Shown: in pieces, positions 33,131 through 43,551 of the stretch
Numbering within the stretch: the stretch's first letter is position 1
Layout of the letters: each line of letters opens with the position of its first letter
Source: Halorubrum aethiopicum
Lineage (GTDB): Archaea > Halobacteriota > Halobacteria > Halobacteriales > Haloferacaceae
Assembly: GCF_001542905.1 (NCBI RefSeq)
Contig: NZ_LOAJ01000001.1
Coordinates: forward strand, 1,922,001 to 1,986,000
Direction of reading: 5' to 3'
Length of the DNA stretch: 64,000 nucleotides
Position numbers and translations under genes: made by a program
Notes under the pieces: model-generated
What the model was told of the DNA's origin: nothing
Database searches by the model: none
The model's input: the letters and a program-made list of their open reading frames with translations, nothing else

Positions 33131-34351
33131 ATGGATACGGGCGCCATCCGTTCCGTCCTCGCGGGGTCGAAGCTCAGGATCGCGCTCCTCGGGGTACTGG
33201 TCGTCGTCGGGGCCGTCGGCGGAGCGTTCGCGCTCGGGATACTCGGAACGCCGAGCGTCGCGGCCGTCGACAACTCCTTCGGCGAGGTGACGAACGAGAC
33301 GACGACCGTCGAGACGGACGTCGTCGTCTCCAACCCGAACCCGGTCGGGATCGGGCTCGACGGCGTGGCCGTGAACTACACCGTCTCGATGAACTCGATC
33401 GAGATGGCGCGGGGCGGTCGCGAGGGGATCCGGATCGGGACCGGGAACTCGACGGTGGCGCTCGAGACGCGGATGCGAAACGACGCGATCCCCCCGTGGT
33501 GGGCCAGCCACGTCCGCAACGGCGAACGAACGACCGTCGACATCGACGCGACCGTCACCTCCGACCGGCTCGGGCGGGGGGTGGCGTTCAGTCGGAGCCG
33601 CGAGATAGAGACGGACCTCCTCTCCGCGTTCGACTCCGAGGAGACGCGGCCGGTGAACGCCGACAGCGCCCTCGTCGACGATCCGGTGTTGTACGTCAAC
33701 GAGACGCGCGGCCAGTGGGGGTCGGTCTCCGAGTCGGAGACGCCGATCGACATGGCGTTCGTGGTCTACAACCCGAACCTCGAACCGTACGCGGTCACCG
33801 AGATCGGCTACGACGTCACGATGAACGGCGTCGAGATGGGATCGGGACGGACCGACGAGGGCTACGTGATCCCCTCGCGGACCTCCGAGACCGTCGAACT
33901 CACGACGGCCCTCGACAACGAGCGGCTCGACGAGTGGTGGGTCACCCACCTCGATCCGGCGGTCAACGGTCACCAAGTGAGCGACCTCCGGATCGAGTTC
34001 TACGCCGTGGTCGAGTTCCCCTCCGGCGGAGAGGTCACCGTCCCGCTGGACCAACTCACCTACGAGGAGACGATAGAGACCGATATCTTCGGCGAGGGCG
34101 AGGACGTCCGCGACTCCGCGAACGGAACCGACGGGGAGGCCGAGCCCGACGGCGACGACTCCGGCTCTACCGACGGGTCTTCGGACGGAGACAGCCGGAC
34201 TGACGACGGCTCCACCGACGATACCACCGGTGGCGCGACCGACGACACCACGGACGACACGACCGACGGCACGACCGACGGCAGCACGACCGACGGATCA
34301 ACCGACGACGGAAACGAGACGGGATCCGACGACGGCGTTCTCCCGTTGTGA
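33131..34351 (+). CDS. Membrane-anchored protein with two LEA14/WHy-type domains
   Basis: A 406-residue protein. An N-terminal span (LRIALLGVLVVVGAVGGAFALGI cut short here: LLGVLVVVGAVGGAFAL) anchors it. Two LEA2/WHy beta domains follow, each with the NPNPVGIGL or NPNLEPYAV motif and strands VNYTVSMN / IGYDVTMN (about 55-170 and 195-330). The C-terminal 70 residues are a Thr/Asp/Gly/Ser low-complexity tail, probably extracellular and possibly glycosylated. LEA14-like domains are linked to desiccation stress in other organisms. Confidence 0.85.
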   Translation: MDTGAIRSVLAGSKLRIALLGVLVVVGAVGGAFALGILGTPSVAAVDNSFGEVTNETTTVETDVVVSNPNPVGIGLDGVAVNYTVSMNSIEMARGGREGIRIGTGNSTVALETRMRNDAIPPWWASHVRNGERTTVDIDATVTSDRLGRGVAFSRSREIETDLLSAFDSEETRPVNADSALVDDPVLYVNETRGQWGSVSESETPIDMAFVVYNPNLEPYAVTEIGYDVTMNGVEMGSGRTDEGYVIPSRTSETVELTTALDNERLDEWWVTHLDPAVNGHQVSDLRIEFYAVVEFPSGGEVTVPLDQLTYEETIETDIFGEGEDVRDSANGTDGEAEPDGDDSGSTDGSSDGDSRTDDGSTDDTTGGATDDTTDDTTDGTTDGSTTDGSTDDGNETGSDDGVLPL

Positions 34352-34367
34352 GGAGCGGATCCGTTCC

Positions 34368-34568
34368 TCACTCCCCGCCGCTCCGTCGTAACAGAAGGGT
34401 CGCGACGCCGAAGGCGAGGCCGCCGAACGTCCCCGTGACGACCGCGTCAGTCGGCCGTCCGCCGGCGACCGTGAACTCGACGACGCCCGCCACGGCGATC
34501 CAGACGGCGACGGTCGCGAGGAGGTACCTCGTCGGGTTCGAGCGGTCGGGATCGATCGAGGGCGTCAT
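34368..34568 (-). CDS. Small two-span membrane protein
   Basis: A 66-residue protein with spans at about 15-32 (LLATVAVWIAVAGVVEFTVA) and 41-60, ending LLLRRSGGE. The ATG overlaps the stop of the DUF5804 gene (ATGA), so the two are coupled. Function unknown. Confidence 0.7.
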   Translation of the reverse strand: MTPSIDPDRSNPTRYLLATVAVWIAVAGVVEFTVAGGRPTDAVVTGTFGGLAFGVATLLLRRSGGE

Positions 34569-35017
34569 CCCGAGAACTCCGCCTCGCTCACCCGGACCAC
34601 GAGCGTCTCCTCGACGTCGCGGAGGTCGTACTCGGGCGTCTCGCCCTGCGTCCGCCGGACGAAGAGCGGCTCGACCGGCTCGCCGTCGACGAGGCCGAAC
34701 ACCTTCAGCCGCTGGTCCGTCTCCTCGGGCGGAACCTCGCCGTCGCGGACCTCGCGTGCGAGGTCGCGCGAGAGCCACTCGGTGCGGGAGATCGATGGCT
34801 CCAGGACGATGGCCTCGGCGACGAACCGGACGAGATACCATTCCAGGTCGTTCAGAAGCGACACCGCCGTTCCAAGGCTCACGGTGTCGACGGCGACGCT
34901 GTTCGCGAACGGCTCGTCGATGTCGTAGGTCGCGAGCGCCTCCCGTGCGGTCTCGCGGGACAACAGCTCGTAGCTCAGGTTCACGTCGGATTCGCCGAGG
35001 AGACACACCCGCGTCAC
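34565..35017 (-). CDS. DUF5804 family protein
   Basis: A 150-residue soluble protein that starts at GTG 35017 (VTRVCLLGESDVNLSYELLS). The GTG is chosen because no ATG lies in a sensible place and this is where the family N-terminus begins. The conserved DLRDVEETLVVRVSEAEFSG C-terminus ends in an overlap with the next small gene. The family is restricted to haloarchaea and its role is unknown. It diverges from a histidine kinase gene 82 bp away. Confidence 0.85.
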   Translation of the reverse strand: MTRVCLLGESDVNLSYELLSRETAREALATYDIDEPFANSVAVDTVSLGTAVSLLNDLEWYLVRFVAEAIVLEPSISRTEWLSRDLAREVRDGEVPPEETDQRLKVFGLVDGEPVEPLFVRRTQGETPEYDLRDVEETLVVRVSEAEFSG

Positions 35018-35098
35018 GTCCGTGAACTCGGAAGGCTCTCGGAAATCGATTGCGGTCGGCAGGGCAAACGATTTAGGTCTCTCCGCGGACGCTAACCC

Positions 35099-36157
35099 GT
35101 GGTCTCCCTCTCCAACCGGGTCCGGCCGCGACACGCCGTCTACGCGCTGGGGACGTTTTGTTTCGGACTCGGGATAGTTCACCTGCTCACCGAAGGGGAG
35201 GAGTTCGGGACGGTCCTCGAGACCTTCGTGATCGGGTCGATCTCCGCGTTCGTTCTGCTCACCGCCTACCGGTTTCCGGACCGGTCGATCTCCGAATCCG
35301 GGCGGTGGCGGGCGGTTCGATTGGGCGTCGGCGTGACCGCGGCGTTCACGCTGTTGGCGTTCGCGGTCTGGACCATCTGGGCCATCGAGGGGGACCCGAC
35401 CGAGTTCTCGTTTCTGCTCTCCTTCGCGGCCGCCCTCGGCGCGATGGTGGGGATCCGGGGCGGCCTGTACGCCGTCGAGTCCGACGAGCGGCTCGAGGAG
35501 GCCGAGGACCTGAGCAAGCTGTTGACGATCAACCAGCGCGTCCTGCGGCACAACCTCCGCAACGAGCTCTCGGTCGCGCTCGGACACTTGGACAACATCG
35601 AGACCGCGGAAGGCGCGGCGGACACGAGCGAGGACGCCCGGATCATCCGGGAACACCTCGAGCGACTCCTCGAGACGACCGACCGAACGCGGGAGATCGT
35701 GACGATATGGAACGCCGACCGGACCGTCGAACACCGCCTCGCGCCGATGGTCGAAGAGCGGATCGCACGGCTGCGGGACGCGTACCCGGACGTCGAGATA
35801 TCCACGTCCTTCGAGGCCGACCTCCGCGTCCGGTCGCACCCCTCCCTTCCGACGGCGGTAGACGAGGCGCTGAAGAACGCGATCGAGCACACGCCCGCCG
35901 ACGCGTCGGTCACCGTCACCGTCCGGACGAACTCGAACGGGGAGGCGGTCCTGGAGATCGCCGACACGGGCGCGGGCATCCCGAGATACGACCTCGACGC
36001 GATCGAGAGTTCGGTCGAGACGCCGCTCGTCCACACCCAGGGGCTCGGCCTCTGGATACTCTACTGGACGCTGAAGACGTCGGACGGGACGCTCGAACTG
36101 GTCGAAAACCGGCCCACCGGAACGGTCGTCCGGATGACGTTCCCGAGGGTCCGGTAG
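35099..36157 (+). CDS. Membrane sensor histidine kinase
   Basis: A 352-residue kinase starting at GTG 35099. Four spans in the first 130 residues are followed by a HisKA-type helix with the phosphorylated histidine in RVLRHNLRNELSVA, and an HATPase domain with the N box DEALKNAIEHTP, G1 DTGAGIP and G2 GLGLWILYW. There is no PAS, HAMP or receiver domain and no response regulator gene adjoins, so its partner is elsewhere. Confidence 0.93.
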   Translation: MVSLSNRVRPRHAVYALGTFCFGLGIVHLLTEGEEFGTVLETFVIGSISAFVLLTAYRFPDRSISESGRWRAVRLGVGVTAAFTLLAFAVWTIWAIEGDPTEFSFLLSFAAALGAMVGIRGGLYAVESDERLEEAEDLSKLLTINQRVLRHNLRNELSVALGHLDNIETAEGAADTSEDARIIREHLERLLETTDRTREIVTIWNADRTVEHRLAPMVEERIARLRDAYPDVEISTSFEADLRVRSHPSLPTAVDEALKNAIEHTPADASVTVTVRTNSNGEAVLEIADTGAGIPRYDLDAIESSVETPLVHTQGLGLWILYWTLKTSDGTLELVENRPTGTVVRMTFPRVR

Positions 36158-36251
36158 CGCGGACGAGTCGCGAGGACCCGGAAGGGCGCAGGCGAGTCGC
36201 GAGAGTCCAGTAGCGCGCAGGCGAGTCGCGAGTGCGTGGGGTGTCGCGACC

Positions 36252-37454
36252 TCAGAACGTGGAGACGTCGCCGTCGATGACTCGGCGGGTGACGCCGGTC
36301 ACGTCCGCCAGCTCGTCGTCGACGATGGCGACGACCTCATCCTCGATCGCCGACAGCTCGACGCCCTCCTCCGTGACGATCTGCGCGTCGGCGACGTGCG
36401 GCTCGTCGATCGGCCGGCCGATCTGCGAGAGCAGCCGGACCTGGAGGTCGCGGATCCCGTCGACCTCGTCGGTGACCGTCTCCGCGACGTGCGTCGACAG
36501 CAGGTTGTAGATCTTCCCGATGTGGTTGACCGGGTTCTTCCCGGAGGTGGCCTCCATCGACATCGGGCGGTTGGGCGTGATGAGGCCGTTCGCGCGGTTC
36601 CCGCGACCGACGGAGCCGTCGTCGCCCTGCTCCGCCGACGTGCCCGTGACGGTGAGATAGATGGAGCCCTCCTCGTAGTCGTCGGCGGTGTTGACGTCGA
36701 CGTGGACCTCCCGGTCCGTGTGGTCCTCGGCGAGGTCGGCCACGAACTCGCGGACGCCGTTCACGGCGTCGTCGTACTCCTCGAGGTCCGCGACGTGGGC
36801 GTCGACCATCGCGGCCGCGACCGTGATGTCGATGCGGTCGCCCTCGCGTTTGCCCATCACCTTCACGTCGGGGCCGAGCTCGGGGTGGTCGGCGTAGTAG
36901 GTCGTGTTGAGCTCGCGTTCGGTCTCGCGGACGATCGTCTCCGTCTCGGTCAGCGGCGCGTGGCCGACGCCGAAGGAGGTGTCGTTGGCCATCGGGACCT
37001 CCTGGGTCTCCTCGCCGAAGACGTCCTGGAGGTCGCCGGAGCCCTCGCCGAGCCTGACGTCGACGATCACGTCCGTCCCGTACTCGAGCTCCGGGAGGGC
37101 CTCCTCGAGGTACTCGCGGGCGGCCGCGAGCGCGGTGGAGTCGACCGGGAGCTGCCGGCCCTCGTACTCCTTCGTTGCGCGGCCGACGATGAGGACGTAG
37201 ATCGGCTCGATCACCTCGCCGCCGCCGAACGCCGGGGCGGCGCGACCCGCGACGAGCTGGGTCTCGTCGGTGTTGTAGTGGAGGACCTTGCCGACGCGGT
37301 CGAGGTAGAGCTGCGAGAGCGCGCGAGAGACCGACTCCGCGAGACCGTCACAGATCGAGTCGGGGTGTCCGATACCCTTTCGCTCGACGATCTCGACCTC
37401 CTGGTCCTCGACCGCCCGTCGGTCGAGGCGGCTGACTTGGATGTTCCGGCTCAT
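36252..37454 (-). CDS. mat: Archaeal S-adenosylmethionine synthetase
   Basis: A 400-residue enzyme making SAM from methionine and ATP, of the archaeal MAT class, which is distant from bacterial MetK. Visible marks are [17 protein letters not shown] near the N-terminus, [29 protein letters not shown] and [14 protein letters not shown]. It neighbours an aminotransferase and an MTA/SAH deaminase, so SAM and methionine cycling are grouped here. Confidence 0.97.
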   Translation of the reverse strand: MSRNIQVSRLDRRAVEDQEVEIVERKGIGHPDSICDGLAESVSRALSQLYLDRVGKVLHYNTDETQLVAGRAAPAFGGGEVIEPIYVLIVGRATKEYEGRQLPVDSTALAAAREYLEEALPELEYGTDVIVDVRLGEGSGDLQDVFGEETQEVPMANDTSFGVGHAPLTETETIVRETERELNTTYYADHPELGPDVKVMGKREGDRIDITVAAAMVDAHVADLEEYDDAVNGVREFVADLAEDHTDREVHVDVNTADDYEEGSIYLTVTGTSAEQGDDGSVGRGNRANGLITPNRPMSMEATSGKNPVNHIGKIYNLLSTHVAETVTDEVDGIRDLQVRLLSQIGRPIDEPHVADAQIVTEEGVELSAIEDEVVAIVDDELADVTGVTRRVIDGDVSTF

Positions 37455-37556
37455 GCTGGTACCGTCGTCTCCCGGCGGCAGTATAACTTGCGGAAACCAC
37501 TCCAGATCGAATAATGCTCGGTGGTAATCGATGCCGCACCGGGTTTCGGCGATCCG

Positions 37557-38678
37557 TTATCGGACCGCCTCGTAGGCGTCCGCCATGACCGAGATCGCCT
37601 CGCGGAGGTCCTCCTCGTCGGTCGCATAGGAGATGCGCGCGTGGCCCCGTCCGCCCTCCCCGAACGCCTCGCCGGGGACGACGATCACGTCGCGCTCGAG
37701 GCACTCCTCGACGAACCCCTCGGGCACCTCCGGCATCGCGTAGAACGCCCCCTGCGGGGTCGGACACTCGATGCCGGCGTCGGCGAACCCGTCGAGGAGG
37801 ACGTCCCGGCGGCGCTCGAAGGAGTCGGTCATCTCCGCGACCACGTCGCGGTCGCCGCGCAGCGCCGCCTCCGCGGCGTACTGGGCGGGGGCCGACGCGC
37901 ACGCCTGCGCGTACTGGTGGACGCGGAGCATGCGGTCCACCCGTTCCTCGGAGCCGTACACCCACCCGAGCCGCCAGCCGGTCATCGAGAACAGCTTCGA
38001 GGCGGAGTTCACGACGACGACGCTGTCGGTCTCTGCGAACTCCATCGGCGAGTAGTGTTCGCCGTCGAAGACGGTGTACTCGTACACCTCGTCGGAGAGA
38101 CAGAGCACGTCGTGTTCGTCGGCGATCCGCGCGAACTCCCGGACGTCCGCCTCGGAGGAGACCGCTCCCGTCGGGTTGCCGGGCGAGTTGACGACGAACG
38201 CCGCGGTGTCGTCCGTGATCGCGGCCTCGATCGCGGCGGGGTCGATCGTGAGGTCGTCGCGGAGCGGGACCGGAACCGGGTCGCCGCCCGCCAGCTTCGT
38301 CAACGCGTCGTAGGAGACGAATCCGGGGTCGGGGACGATCACCTCGTCGCCGGCGCTCACGTGCGCCTCGAGGGCGACGTGGAGCGCCTCGCTGCCGCCC
38401 GCGGTGGCGATCACGTTCGCCGGGTCGAGGTCGACGCCCTGGTCGGCGCGGTGTTTCTCGGCTATCGCCTCCCGGAGCGGGGCGATCCCCTTGTTCCCGG
38501 TGTAGGCGTCGGCCTTTCCCGCCTCGATGGCGTCGACCGCCGCCTGCCGGGCGTGCGTCGGCGTCGGGAAGTCCGGCTGGCCGATCCCGAGGTTGATCGC
38601 GTCCTCGCCGGCCGCCTCGAACACCTCGCGGATCCCGCTCACCGCGATCCGCTCGACCCTGTCGGAGAATGTCGGCAT
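37557..38678 (-). CDS. Pyridoxal-phosphate aminotransferase, class I
   Basis: A 373-residue fold-type I enzyme: GIGQPDF near 31, SPGNPTG near 165, the aspartate in LSDEVYEY, and PLP-binding Lys228 in SASKLFSMTGWR. The ATG at 38678 matches the family N-terminus; an upstream in-frame ATG is rejected because the added 35 residues are Arg-rich. It may act on aspartate, aromatic amino acids or methionine precursors. Its stop is 102 nt from the SAM synthetase start on the same strand. Confidence 0.93.
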   Translation of the reverse strand: MPTFSDRVERIAVSGIREVFEAAGEDAINLGIGQPDFPTPTHARQAAVDAIEAGKADAYTGNKGIAPLREAIAEKHRADQGVDLDPANVIATAGGSEALHVALEAHVSAGDEVIVPDPGFVSYDALTKLAGGDPVPVPLRDDLTIDPAAIEAAITDDTAAFVVNSPGNPTGAVSSEADVREFARIADEHDVLCLSDEVYEYTVFDGEHYSPMEFAETDSVVVVNSASKLFSMTGWRLGWVYGSEERVDRMLRVHQYAQACASAPAQYAAEAALRGDRDVVAEMTDSFERRRDVLLDGFADAGIECPTPQGAFYAMPEVPEGFVEECLERDVIVVPGEAFGEGGRGHARISYATDEEDLREAISVMADAYEAVR

Positions 38679-38836
38679 GGCGTACCGAGGTATCCGCCCG
38701 GAGTTAGTTCTTGTCACGTCGCCCGCGGCGGTCGGTCGAGCCCCCCTCGGAGCCGCCTCCATCCGCCGCCGACCGTCCGTCACCGTCCGTCACCGACCAC
38801 CGACAGTTCCTTGCCGTCCGGTCGTGATCACGCCCC

Positions 38837-40282
38837 ATGGACACGCTCGTCACCGACACGCTGCTCGTCACCATGGACCCGGACGTCCCCGGCGCGACGG
38901 GCGATCTCGGGATCGTCGACGACGGCGCGGTCGGCTGGGCCGACGGCGAACTGACCTACGTCGGCCCCGCCGACGACGTCGACACCGAGGACGCGGACCG
39001 AACGGTCGACGGCGGCGGCTGTCTCACGCTTCCGGGGCTCGTGAACGCCCACGTCCACGGCCACCACACCGTGTTGCGGGGGGCCGCCCAGGACGTGCCG
39101 GAGATCGAGTGGATGACCCGGTCGCTGGGGCCGATATCCGCGCACGCGACGCCCGAGGACGCGATCGTCGGCGCGGAGCTCACCGCGATCGAGGCGCTCG
39201 CCTCCGGCACGACGACGGTCGGCGAGTACGCCAACGGCGTCGACGAGCTCGTGCGCGAGGTGTACCGCCCGCTGGGGCTTCGGGTCGTCGCCACCGAAAC
39301 GATAAACGAGGTCCCCGAGGATCGCTCCGACGTCGGCCCGGACGAGCCCTACCCCTTCGACCGCGACGGCGGCGAGGCCGGCCTCGAGCGCGCCGACGAC
39401 CTCGTCGCCGAGTTCGACGACGACCCGCTCGTCGAGCCGGCGTACGGCCCGCAGGCGCTGGACATGATCTCGCTCGACCTCCTCGAGACGATCACCGAGC
39501 GGGCCCGCGAGGAGGGCCGCACCGTCCACATGCACGTCGCGCAGGGCGACCGGGAGCGCAGACAGATCGCCGCCCGGTACGGCGAGGGCGAGACCACCGT
39601 CGGCGTCCTCGACCGCGAGGGGCTGCTCGGCGACCACCTGCTCGCGGCGCACCTCCACGGCGCGACCCCGGCGGAACGCGCCCGGCTCGCCGACGCCGAC
39701 GTCCGGATGGTGGGGTGTCCCTCCTCCATCACCGCCATCGACGGGATCGTCCCGCCGGTCGCCGAGTACCTCGACCACGGCGGGACCGTCGGGATCGGCA
39801 CCGATCAGGCGCCCGGCCCCGGCGGACACGACGCGCTCCGCGAGGCGCGCACGACGGCGATGCTCGCGAAGGCCGACCGGACCGACCCCACCGCGCTCGA
39901 CGCGAGCGGCGTCCTCGAGCTCATGACGGTCGGCGGCGCTCGCGCGCTCGGCATCGCCGACCGCGTCGGGTCGCTCTCGCCCGGGAAGCGCGCGGACGTG
40001 GTCGTCTGCGACCTGGAGCGCCCCGGGGTCGCGCCGACCGTCACGGAGCCGTTCCACACCGCGATCCCGAACCTCGTGTACGGCGGCGGCAGCGACGCCG
40101 TGCGGGACGTGTTCGTCGACGGCGTCCAGCTCGTCTCCGCGGGCGGGATCGTCGGCGTCGACGTCGACGCGGTCGTCGCGGACGCGACCGAGCGCGCCGA
40201 GCGGGTCTTCGCCGACGCCGAGGCGGACTGGCGCGCCGCGGGGTCGGCGCTCGTCGACGCCGTCGACGAGGGGCGGCTCTGA
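38837..40282 (+). CDS. Amidohydrolase, MTA/SAH deaminase type
   Basis: A 481-residue TIM-barrel amidohydrolase. Metal ligands are in LVNAHVHGHHT, HMHVAQGD and HLHGAT, with the aspartate of GIGTDQAPGPG. The GTDQ context differs slightly from the usual GTDG/GTDS. The family deaminates methylthioadenosine, S-adenosylhomocysteine or adenosine, in line with the adjacent SAM genes, but other substrates are possible. The gene diverges from the aminotransferase. Confidence 0.87.
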   Translation: MDTLVTDTLLVTMDPDVPGATGDLGIVDDGAVGWADGELTYVGPADDVDTEDADRTVDGGGCLTLPGLVNAHVHGHHTVLRGAAQDVPEIEWMTRSLGPISAHATPEDAIVGAELTAIEALASGTTTVGEYANGVDELVREVYRPLGLRVVATETINEVPEDRSDVGPDEPYPFDRDGGEAGLERADDLVAEFDDDPLVEPAYGPQALDMISLDLLETITERAREEGRTVHMHVAQGDRERRQIAARYGEGETTVGVLDREGLLGDHLLAAHLHGATPAERARLADADVRMVGCPSSITAIDGIVPPVAEYLDHGGTVGIGTDQAPGPGGHDALREARTTAMLAKADRTDPTALDASGVLELMTVGGARALGIADRVGSLSPGKRADVVVCDLERPGVAPTVTEPFHTAIPNLVYGGGSDAVRDVFVDGVQLVSAGGIVGVDVDAVVADATERAERVFADAEADWRAAGSALVDAVDEGRL

Positions 40283-40320
40283 GGGCGGATCGGTCCTTCC
40301 GCCGCCGCTCCCGTCGCCGG

Positions 40321-41190
40321 CTACCGACGCCTGTCCCACACCGGCCGGTCGTCGGCTCGCACTCGACCGACCCCGCCGCCGGCGTCCGCCGCCTCGAAGA
40401 GTTCGCGGAGCGCCGACGGGAACCGCTCGGCGTCGACGCGGTAGAGCGTCTCGTCGACGGCGCGGAGCCGGTAGTTCGGCCTGCCGATCCCCATCGGAAC
40501 CTTGATCGACTCGACCAGCCCGCGCTCCTCGAGCGCGCGGCGGGCTGCCGAAAACGTCTGTTTCGGAGCGATCCCCACGTCGTCGGCCCACTCGCGCACG
40601 TCCGCGAAGAGGTGGTCGTGGCGGGCCGCCAACGCGACGAGCAGCGTCCGGTCGTCGAGCGCGTCGGCGCGGTCGAGGGCCGTCGGCTCCGTTCCCAGCG
40701 TCGAGAGGACGGTCGCCAAGTCGTCGGCGAACCGGTCGTCGAGCGCCTCGCGGGCCGCCGCCACCAACCGGGTCCGCGACGGCATCCCGATCGACGCCGG
40801 GTCGGCCGTCTCGAACCGCGTCTCGACGGCTTCCGCGGCGGCGGTCACCCGGTCCGGATCCGCGTCCGTCAGGAGCGTCCGGTCGTCGACCGGTCCCACG
40901 ACCGCGTCGACGCGACCGGCGCTCGCGAACAGCGGCCGGTCCGGCCGCGTGCCGGTCCCGGTACGCAGTGCGACCGTTCCCCTCTCACAGGCCTCGGCCG
41001 CGGCGCTCCCGAGCGCGAGCGCGCGACCGAGGTCGTCGACCACCTCCGGCGGACACGCCGCCCGCCAGCGGCCGCCGCCGTCGCCGTGACGCGCCGAGAG
41101 AACCGCGGCGAGGAGATCGGCGTCGACGCCGACGGCGACCACGTCGTCGCGCCCGGCGAGCGCGGCCTCGACGTCGTCGGCGATGGACAT
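40321..41190 (-). CDS. TbsP-like transcriptional regulator (DUF5821)
   Basis: A 289-residue acidic protein. The C-terminal third is a winged helix (VREWADDVGIAPKQTFSAAR, then ALEERGLVESIKVPMGIGRP). The N-terminal two-thirds carry a Rossmann-like sensing domain without obvious ligand motifs. This matches the haloarchaeal DUF5821 group, to which the Haloferax metabolic regulator TbsP belongs; I am confident of the group but not of orthology. Convergent with the deaminase gene. Confidence 0.65.
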   Translation of the reverse strand: MSIADDVEAALAGRDDVVAVGVDADLLAAVLSARHGDGGGRWRAACPPEVVDDLGRALALGSAAAEACERGTVALRTGTGTRPDRPLFASAGRVDAVVGPVDDRTLLTDADPDRVTAAAEAVETRFETADPASIGMPSRTRLVAAAREALDDRFADDLATVLSTLGTEPTALDRADALDDRTLLVALAARHDHLFADVREWADDVGIAPKQTFSAARRALEERGLVESIKVPMGIGRPNYRLRAVDETLYRVDAERFPSALRELFEAADAGGGVGRVRADDRPVWDRRR

Positions 41191-41292
41191 ACCGGTTCTG
41201 GCGGTCGCGGTGGAATGAAGCTTCCCCCGATATCGGGGTCGACGCGGCCGAACCGCGGGTCGCGGGTGCTCGATCGGTTCGCGTGCCCGTGC

Positions 41293-42075
41293 TCAGGGCG
41301 CTCTGGCGATCACGAGATAGCCGGTGTGGCCGACGCCGCGGGTGGAGGGTCTGGAGCCGCGGTCGGAGAAGTCCATCTCGCGCTGGATCGTCTCCAGCGT
41401 CTCGATCCCCGCGAGCCCGGCCTCGCGCGCGGCCGTCACGGCCTCGCGGGTCCCCTCGACGAACGGCGAGTAGACGGCGAGGAACCCGCTGGAGACGAGC
41501 AGGTCGGGAGCGCGGGAGACGATCGCCGGCGCGTCGCCGGTGTCGAGCGTGAGCACGTCGAAGGGTGCCGAGGGGTCGGCCGCCTCGTCGCCGCCCCCGT
41601 CCTCGTCGCCTCCGCCGACGAGCGCGTCGACCTCATCGGCGAGGTCGCCGGTCCGGACCTCGACGCGCTCCTCGACGCCCGCGACGCGCATGTTCTCGCG
41701 CGCCACGTCTGCGAACTCCGGATCGACCTCGTAGGTGGTCACGTCCGCGCCGACCCGGCCGAGGTGCGCCGCGAGGATGCCGGTCCCCGTGCCGGCGTCG
41801 AGGACGCGGTCGCCCGCGGCGACGCCGGTCAGCCCCATCACGAGCCCCACGTCCCGGGGCATCATCGGAGCGCCGGTGCGCTCGAGGTGGTCGAACAGGT
41901 CGGGGCCGCGAAGCTCGCGGACCTCGAAGGGGGTGCCGAGGTGGCTCTCGACCGTGTCGCCGGCGGCGACGTCCTCGGGGACCTCGAGCACGCCGAGGTC
42001 GGTGCCGAACTCCTCGCCGGGCTCGAGGAGGTACTCGCGGTCCTCGTGGACCAGGAGGTACGCGGCGTCGGTCAC
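41293..42075 (-). CDS. SAM-dependent RNA/tRNA methyltransferase, TrmI-like
   Basis: A 260-residue enzyme from GTG 42075, which overlaps the NAC stop (GTGA). The N-terminal region has [20 protein letters not shown], then the tRNA m1A methyltransferase-like [19 protein letters not shown] and the SAM motif [18 protein letters not shown]; later motifs are TYEVDPEFA and [10 protein letters not shown]. It probably methylates adenosine in tRNA. A Gly/Asp-rich insertion near residue 175 is an expansion. Translational coupling to NAC is conserved in haloarchaea. Confidence 0.88.
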   Translation of the reverse strand: MTDAAYLLVHEDREYLLEPGEEFGTDLGVLEVPEDVAAGDTVESHLGTPFEVRELRGPDLFDHLERTGAPMMPRDVGLVMGLTGVAAGDRVLDAGTGTGILAAHLGRVGADVTTYEVDPEFADVARENMRVAGVEERVEVRTGDLADEVDALVGGGDEDGGGDEAADPSAPFDVLTLDTGDAPAIVSRAPDLLVSSGFLAVYSPFVEGTREAVTAAREAGLAGIETLETIQREMDFSDRGSRPSTRGVGHTGYLVIARAP

Positions 42076-42464
42076 TCGAGTTCGGCGATCGCGGCCGCGA
42101 GGTCGCCGTCGTGGGCCTCGAGCGTCTCGCGGGCGAGCGACTCGGGGACGCCCGCGCGCTCCGCGACGAGCGCCACGTCGTCGTCGGGGATCCCGCCGGC
42201 TTCCGTCTCCTCGTCGGCGTCGGCGGCCTCGACTGCGCTCGCGCCGCCCGCGCCCGCGTCGGCGACCTCGTCGGGGTCGCCCACGATCTGGTAGGTCTTC
42301 TGGCCCTGCGCGTCCATGCGCGTGACCTGCGGGTCCTCGAAGACGAGGTCGCCGTCGGCCGTCTCGACGACGACCCGCTCGGCGTCGAGCTCCTCGACGT
42401 CGATCCCCATCTGTTTCATCATCTGTTTCATCTTTCGCGGATTCATGCCGCCTCCTCCGAACAT
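42072..42464 (-). CDS. nac: Nascent polypeptide-associated complex protein
   Basis: A 130-residue protein: [20 protein letters not shown] leads into the NAC beta-barrel ([26 protein letters not shown]), an Ala/Asp/Glu linker and a C-terminal UBA domain ([20 protein letters not shown]). It binds ribosomes and emerging chains as a homodimer. Its stop codon overlaps the methyltransferase GTG. Confidence 0.95.
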   Translation of the reverse strand: MFGGGGMNPRKMKQMMKQMGIDVEELDAERVVVETADGDLVFEDPQVTRMDAQGQKTYQIVGDPDEVADAGAGGASAVEAADADEETEAGGIPDDDVALVAERAGVPESLARETLEAHDGDLAAAIAELE

Positions 42465-42590
42465 GTCCCGGAATTCGCCCGGGCGGCACAAAAAGGGTGA
42501 CGAAGGGTCGCGGGACCGTCGCCGCCCTCGCTCCCCCCGTTCGCCTGCCTCCTCACGGAGTTTGATACACCTCCGGGTTCTGGGAGTCGT

Positions 42591-43364
42591 ATGTACCTCG
42601 CGGACCACACCTGGCCGGAACTGGGCGATCGACTCGAGGACGCCTCCACCGCGATCGTGCCGCTCGGATCGACAGAACAGCACGGGCCGCACCTCCCGCT
42701 CGCGACCGACCACCTCATCGCCGAAGGACTCGCGACCGCGGCCGCCGAGGAGACCGGAATCCCCCGCACGCCCACCGTCGACATCGGCGTCAGCCCGCAC
42801 CACCGCCAGTTCCCCGGGACGCTCTGGGTGGATCCGCCGGAGTTCCGCGACTACGTCGAGAGCCTCACGCGCAACCTCGCGTACCACGGGATCGACCGCG
42901 TCGTCTACGTCAACGCCCACGGCGGCAACGTCGACCACCTCCGCGAGGTCGGCCGCCGGCTCCACCAGGACGGGACGATGTACGCCATCGAGTGGATGTG
43001 GGACGAGTCGATCCCGGAGCTCGTCGACGACCTGTTCGAACAGAACGGTCCCCACGCCGGCCCCAAGGAGACCGCGATGATCACCCACCTCGCGCCCGAC
43101 CTCGTCCATCCCGAGGAGTTCGAGGCCGCCCGCGACGGCGGTCTCACGGACATCGAGGACTCGGAGACGATGGTCCACGGCGCGCGAACCTTCTACGACG
43201 CGGTCGACAACTCCGCGAACGGCGCGTTCGGCGACCCGACCGACGTCACGCCCGAGAAGGCCGAGCGGCTGTTCGAGGCCGCCGCCGACCAGTTGGTCCA
43301 ACTCCTGGAGTGGCTCGACGCCCGCGAACTCGAGACGCTGATGCCCGAGCCGCGAGTGAAGTGA
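42591..43364 (+). CDS. Creatininase-family amidohydrolase
   Basis: A 257-residue metal hydrolase: [19 protein letters not shown] (Glu, His and Asp ligands), [19 protein letters not shown] and [10 protein letters not shown]. Archaeal members include the FAPy deformylase ArfB of riboflavin/F420 biosynthesis as well as mycofactocin and creatinine enzymes. The ArfB role is a possible but unproven assignment here. An AT-rich GTTTGATACA lies about 30-40 nt upstream. Confidence 0.87.
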   Translation: MYLADHTWPELGDRLEDASTAIVPLGSTEQHGPHLPLATDHLIAEGLATAAAEETGIPRTPTVDIGVSPHHRQFPGTLWVDPPEFRDYVESLTRNLAYHGIDRVVYVNAHGGNVDHLREVGRRLHQDGTMYAIEWMWDESIPELVDDLFEQNGPHAGPKETAMITHLAPDLVHPEEFEAARDGGLTDIEDSETMVHGARTFYDAVDNSANGAFGDPTDVTPEKAERLFEAAADQLVQLLEWLDARELETLMPEPRVK

Positions 43365-43551
43365 GCGCTCGAGGACGCGTTTGGTCAGTACAGCCACCTT
43401 TTTCATCGTCGGGTGCCCTCGCTCACTGCGTTCGCTTCGGGAACCGCTCCTCGAAAAACCTGGAGGGAAAAAGCCGACTCCGCCGTCTTCGACGGCTCCG
43501 TCGGTGAACCGCTCGCTTCGCTCGCGGATGCTCACTCCAGCCGAAGGAGTG

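Noticed and set aside
38527-42294. A 1255-codon open frame on the plus strand
   Set aside because: It crosses four real genes in the wrong frame, is extremely Arg-rich and shows no domain. It is a GC-rich shadow.
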